Source: Pleurobrachia bachei (lineage: Eukaryota > Ctenophora > Tentaculata > Cydippida > Pleurobrachiidae). Taken from it: DNA of 33,688 nt. Positions 31,165 through 33,688 of the stretch are shown one piece after another. The translations under genes and the position numbers were made by a program. Every line of letters starts with the position of its first letter. Positions within the stretch are counted from its first letter, which is position 1. Under the pieces are notes generated by a model. It was not told where the DNA came from. It ran no database searches and saw nothing but the letters and a program-made list of their open reading frames with translations. The stretch lies in the NCBI GenBank assembly GCA_000695325.1, contig AVPN01000005.1, forward strand, positions 34,447-68,134, given 5' to 3'.

Positions 31165-31464
31165 TTAATCAACTCTGTAACAGAAACAGACTCTGACCTC
31201 TGTAGGACAGAGTTGTGACAGAGAGAAAGTTTGTAACAGAACCAGATTCTGTAACAGTTGTTGTAACAGAAAGAGAGAAAGACAACGTGAAATGCTACAC
31301 ATAATGGAACCTAGCAGGAACCACATCACACCTATCAGGAAAGGAACTAGAAGAAGGGTAAGGAAGGACGATGGAGAACTGGCAGCCCCTGTAGCTGCTC
31401 CTTGATCTATAACTTTGAGTTCGAATGAGCAGGCTTCATCACCAATACTGCATTTCAGGTTACC
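31165..31464 (-). CDS. Terminal exon a', frameshifted GPI-type end
   Basis: This copy of exon a opens GNLKCSIGDEACSFELKV and continues GAATGAASSPSS into a hydrophobic end. One extra base near 31326 relative to exon a (33483-33635) removes its TAG, so the frame runs on through low-complexity sequence to a TAA at 31165 (99 aa). The GPI signal is probably disturbed; the hydrophobic part becomes longer and is followed by a Cys/Ser-rich tail. Confidence 0.5.
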   Translation of the reverse strand, partial: GNLKCSIGDEACSFELKVIDQGAATGAASSPSSFLTLLLVPFLIGVMWFLLGSIMCSISRCLSLFLLQQLLQNLVLLQTFSLSQLCPTEVRVCFCYRVD

Positions 31465-31502
31465 CTAGAGGTGGGGTTAGCTGTAGTTGGGGGAGAGAGG
31501 GG

Positions 31503-31507
<5 letters not shown>

Positions 31508-31552
<45 letters not shown>

Positions 31553-31580
31553 GAGAGATAGATAGATAGAGAGATATAGA
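31508..31580. repeat. GA microsatellite
   Basis: An almost pure (GA)n run with some GATA units, just upstream (minus strand) of exon a'. The same run restarts at 33663 in unit 2. Confidence 0.95.
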
Positions 31581-31740
31581 GGTAGATAGATTGTATTTGT
31601 ACTTGACAGAGAAATAAACCCTAAATTTAGGAGTTTGAATAAGCCGATGACTGATGAGTGATGACACGTGTGAGAGGGTTTAATCCCTTTTGGAACAGCT
31701 ATAATATCATCTTTCTAATACATTTCTCTATCTTCCTATT

Positions 31741-31786
<46 letters not shown>
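31741..31786. repeat. CT microsatellite at the unit junction
   Basis: A pure (CT)n run marks the boundary between the two 2.16 kb units. Confidence 0.95.
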
Positions 31787-31788
<2 letters not shown>

Positions 31789-32158
31789 TAACAAACAACC
31801 AGTGTTCATATTTTTCTTGACTCCCCACAATTCAAGCACAACCCCTTACTGTACACAATTGTAGTACAATTACACGGATGGATGTGTAAATAGAGGGGGG
31901 TGCTCAGATCTTATACCACAATAATGGATATTATTTGTTTAACCCTGTCTCACAAATGTAAAGGAGGGTACTAGAACACAACAAGGATATTATATCTGTT
32001 ATGTTCTAACCCTCGAAACACAGTCTAGCCGGGCAAGGATATATATGTGGGGGCCAAAGTATCTAAATTTTAACCCCAGACAAACAACATAAACACTGTA
32101 TATTACACACAGACAACCATTCTCTCATTCTCCCTCCATATATCTCACGCAGACAGAC

Positions 32159-32267
32159 CAGGAACCGACCGAAACAAGTAAACCACCAATCAGTCCTCGT
32201 TATTTAGGTCACGTGACTGGTTATCAGCCAATCAGGGACCAGTATTTCCTGATTCGGTCGGTTCCTG
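32159..32267. mobile_element. hAT-like MITE, copy 3
   Basis: The same element as at 29997, five bases longer inside, with the same AGACAGAC flanks. It was copied as part of the 2.16 kb unit rather than by a new insertion. Confidence 0.78.
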
Positions 32268-32666
32268 AGACAGACAAACAGACAGACAGACCATGATTGT
32301 AACATACGGTTTTCAAGAAGGGAAAAAACAATACAACAACATAACAACAGTGGGGGTATAAGAAAGGATTTCCCTCCTCTAAAAGAATGAGGGGCATCAA
32401 AGATAGATCGCAAAACTAAATATATATTGGGGGGGCTAGGGTCGTAAAGAAATTCGTGTTCGTGGGTTTATATATATTTCAAAAAATGGGGGGAAATTAG
32501 ATTTCATATTATTGGAACTACAAGTCTCAACCTGTATCTCTCTCTTACTGATTCACCCTCTCTCACCATTTGATGCAGATATATAGAAATGATCCCAAAA
32601 CCACTATCAAGCATCAAGTATCTCTCTCTCTATCTCAGTCCATCTCAATATATCTCAACTCTATAT

Positions 32667-32810
32667 TCAGAAGAAATGTAACAAGGACACCACAGAGAAG
32701 AGAATGGTTGAGATGAGGGTAGCAGCAGCAGCTCCAGTTCCACGCACCTCCTCACCCACAATCAGATCGTATTCACAGGTCTCAGTACCAACGCTACATT
32801 TATAAGTACC
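32667..32810 (-). CDS. Terminal exon b, Ig-like end plus GPI signal
   Basis: The counterpart of exon b' with one replacement (GTYKCSVGTETCEYDL) and the same GTGAAAATL hydrophobic end and TGA. Acceptor and phase 0 are intact. Like exon b', it can follow any exon ending in phase 0, which suggests it is an alternative last exon of the gene whose body lies right of the window. Confidence 0.65.
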   Translation of the reverse strand, partial: GTYKCSVGTETCEYDLIVGEEVRGTGAAAATLISTILFSVVSLLHFF

Positions 32811-33482
32811 CTGGGGGGATGGAGTGGTTAGTGGTTTAGTGGTTAGTGGTTTAGGGGATCCAGTTCTAAAGACCATCAATCAGATGAAGGATTGGATCCC
32901 CCTGGGTTAGCTTGCAGCAATTAGACGGTCATAGCAAACATAAAGAGAGGTAAAATCTCCGGTAAAGTTCTGAGAAGTAAGATAAATCTGGAACATATGA
33001 GAGATGAATATTCAGAATATATCTGAAGGAAGAAACTCAAGATCTGAAAGACTTCAAAAAGAGAGATCCATCCTGATTTTCGCATTTCTGTAGCTTAGAA
33101 TTCCACACACACATATCATAGATATAAAGAATAAAGACACATAAATCTGCTTTTCAAAGGAGCAGAGAGAAAGAGAAAGTTAAAAGAATATTTAGCCGAA
33201 CGAATAGCGATGGTTAAAAAGGTACACTCAGCAGTTAAGAGATCGCGAGTAGAGCTGAGAGACAATAAGTTGTGACATGGAGAGAGAATAGTTGTCACAA
33301 AGAGAGAGATTAATCAACTCTGTAACAGAAACTCTGTTACATAACAAAACAGAGTTGTGATAGAGAGAAAAGTTATAACAGTAAACAGACTCTGTAGGAC
33401 AGAGTTGCGACAGAGAGAAAGACATAAAATAGAGAGAGATATAATTCTGCGAAAGACAAGGAAATGCTACACATAATGGAAC

Positions 33483-33635
33483 CTAGCAGGAACCCATCAC
33501 ACCTATCAGGAAAGGAACTAGAAGAAGGGTAAGGAAGGAAGATGGAGAACTGGCAGCCCCTGTAGCTGCTCCTTGATCTATAACTTTGAGTTCGAATGAG
33601 CAGGCTTCATCACCAATACTGCATTTCAGGTTACC
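33483..33635 (-). CDS. Terminal exon a, Ig-like end plus GPI signal
   Basis: It starts after TTTAG in phase 0 and encodes GNLKCSIGDEACSFELKV, a Gly/Ala/Ser stretch, and a hydrophobic end FLTLLLVPFLIGVMGSC followed by TAG (50 aa). The Cys spacing and the ...C-x-(6)-C pattern match exon b, so a and b are paralogous last exons. This is the first of four in transcription order. Confidence 0.65.
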   Translation of the reverse strand, partial: GNLKCSIGDEACSFELKVIDQGAATGAASSPSSFLTLLLVPFLIGVMGSC

Positions 33636-33688
33636 CTAAAGGTGGGGTTAGTAGTTGGGGATAGAGAGAGAGAGAGAGAGAGAGAGAG

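Larger units (their letters stand above)
29625..33688. repeat. 2.16 kb direct tandem duplication with terminal exons
   Basis: Unit 1 is 29625-31786 and unit 2 is 31787 to the window end. Each holds one hAT-like MITE and two minus-strand last exons, and ends in a GA microsatellite. Copies differ by many small indels and a few substitutions. A CT microsatellite separates them. Confidence 0.92.

Noticed and set aside
31081-31300. GAGAGAAAG/GTTGTAACAG repeats as a possible CRISPR-like array
   Set aside because: Units vary in length and sequence; it is degenerate simple repeat in an animal genome.
32204-32413. Hydrophobic frame next to the MITE as a further GPI-type tail
   Set aside because: It has no Ig Cys motif and includes the transposon end.

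Overview
The window is eukaryotic nuclear DNA from an animal. It is AT-rich, the genes are split by short GT-AG introns, and five metazoan gene families can be read exon by exon with consistent splice phases. The conserved ciliary gene DRC4/GAS8, a rhodopsin-type GPCR and an ELOVL6-like elongase point to an invertebrate, perhaps a non-bilaterian, but the phylum cannot be fixed from the sequence.

Layout. 1-1312: no gene seen. 1313-4160 (+): two calmodulin-like EF-hand genes, with a decayed LINE-type ORF1 between them. 4426-9693 (-): codanin-1 (CDAN1), an ASF1-binding protein, missing its C-terminal part and interrupted by a 2.5 kb inverted duplication. 10628-13446 (-): a NUP43-like WD40 nucleoporin; its first two exons are repeated at 13838-14975. 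15393-28763 (-): GAS8/DRC4, a subunit of the ciliary nexin-dynein regulatory complex, readable from start to stop as ten exons (483 aa). Its two large 5' introns hold three intronless genes on the opposite strand: two GPCR copies and an ELOVL6-like elongase. 29625-33688 (-): two tandem 2 kb units, each with two last exons that encode an Ig-like end plus a GPI-anchor signal; the rest of that gene lies to the right of the window.

The window is full of diverged local duplications: one inverted (6785-9293) and four direct (12739-14975, 16669-18535, 20269-27519, 29625-33688). In most of them one copy has a broken exon, a frameshift or an exon that would be redundant. This fits either very recent segmental duplication or both haplotypes of a heterozygous genome joined end to end in the assembly. 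The oddest signal is in the NUP43 upstream duplication: 96 bases of one copy appear in the other as the plain complement, not the reverse complement. No ordinary DNA rearrangement makes that.

The neighbouring genes do not form one pathway. CDAN1 concerns histone chaperone ASF1, NUP43 the nuclear pore, GAS8 motile cilia, and ELOVL6 fatty acid elongation at the ER.
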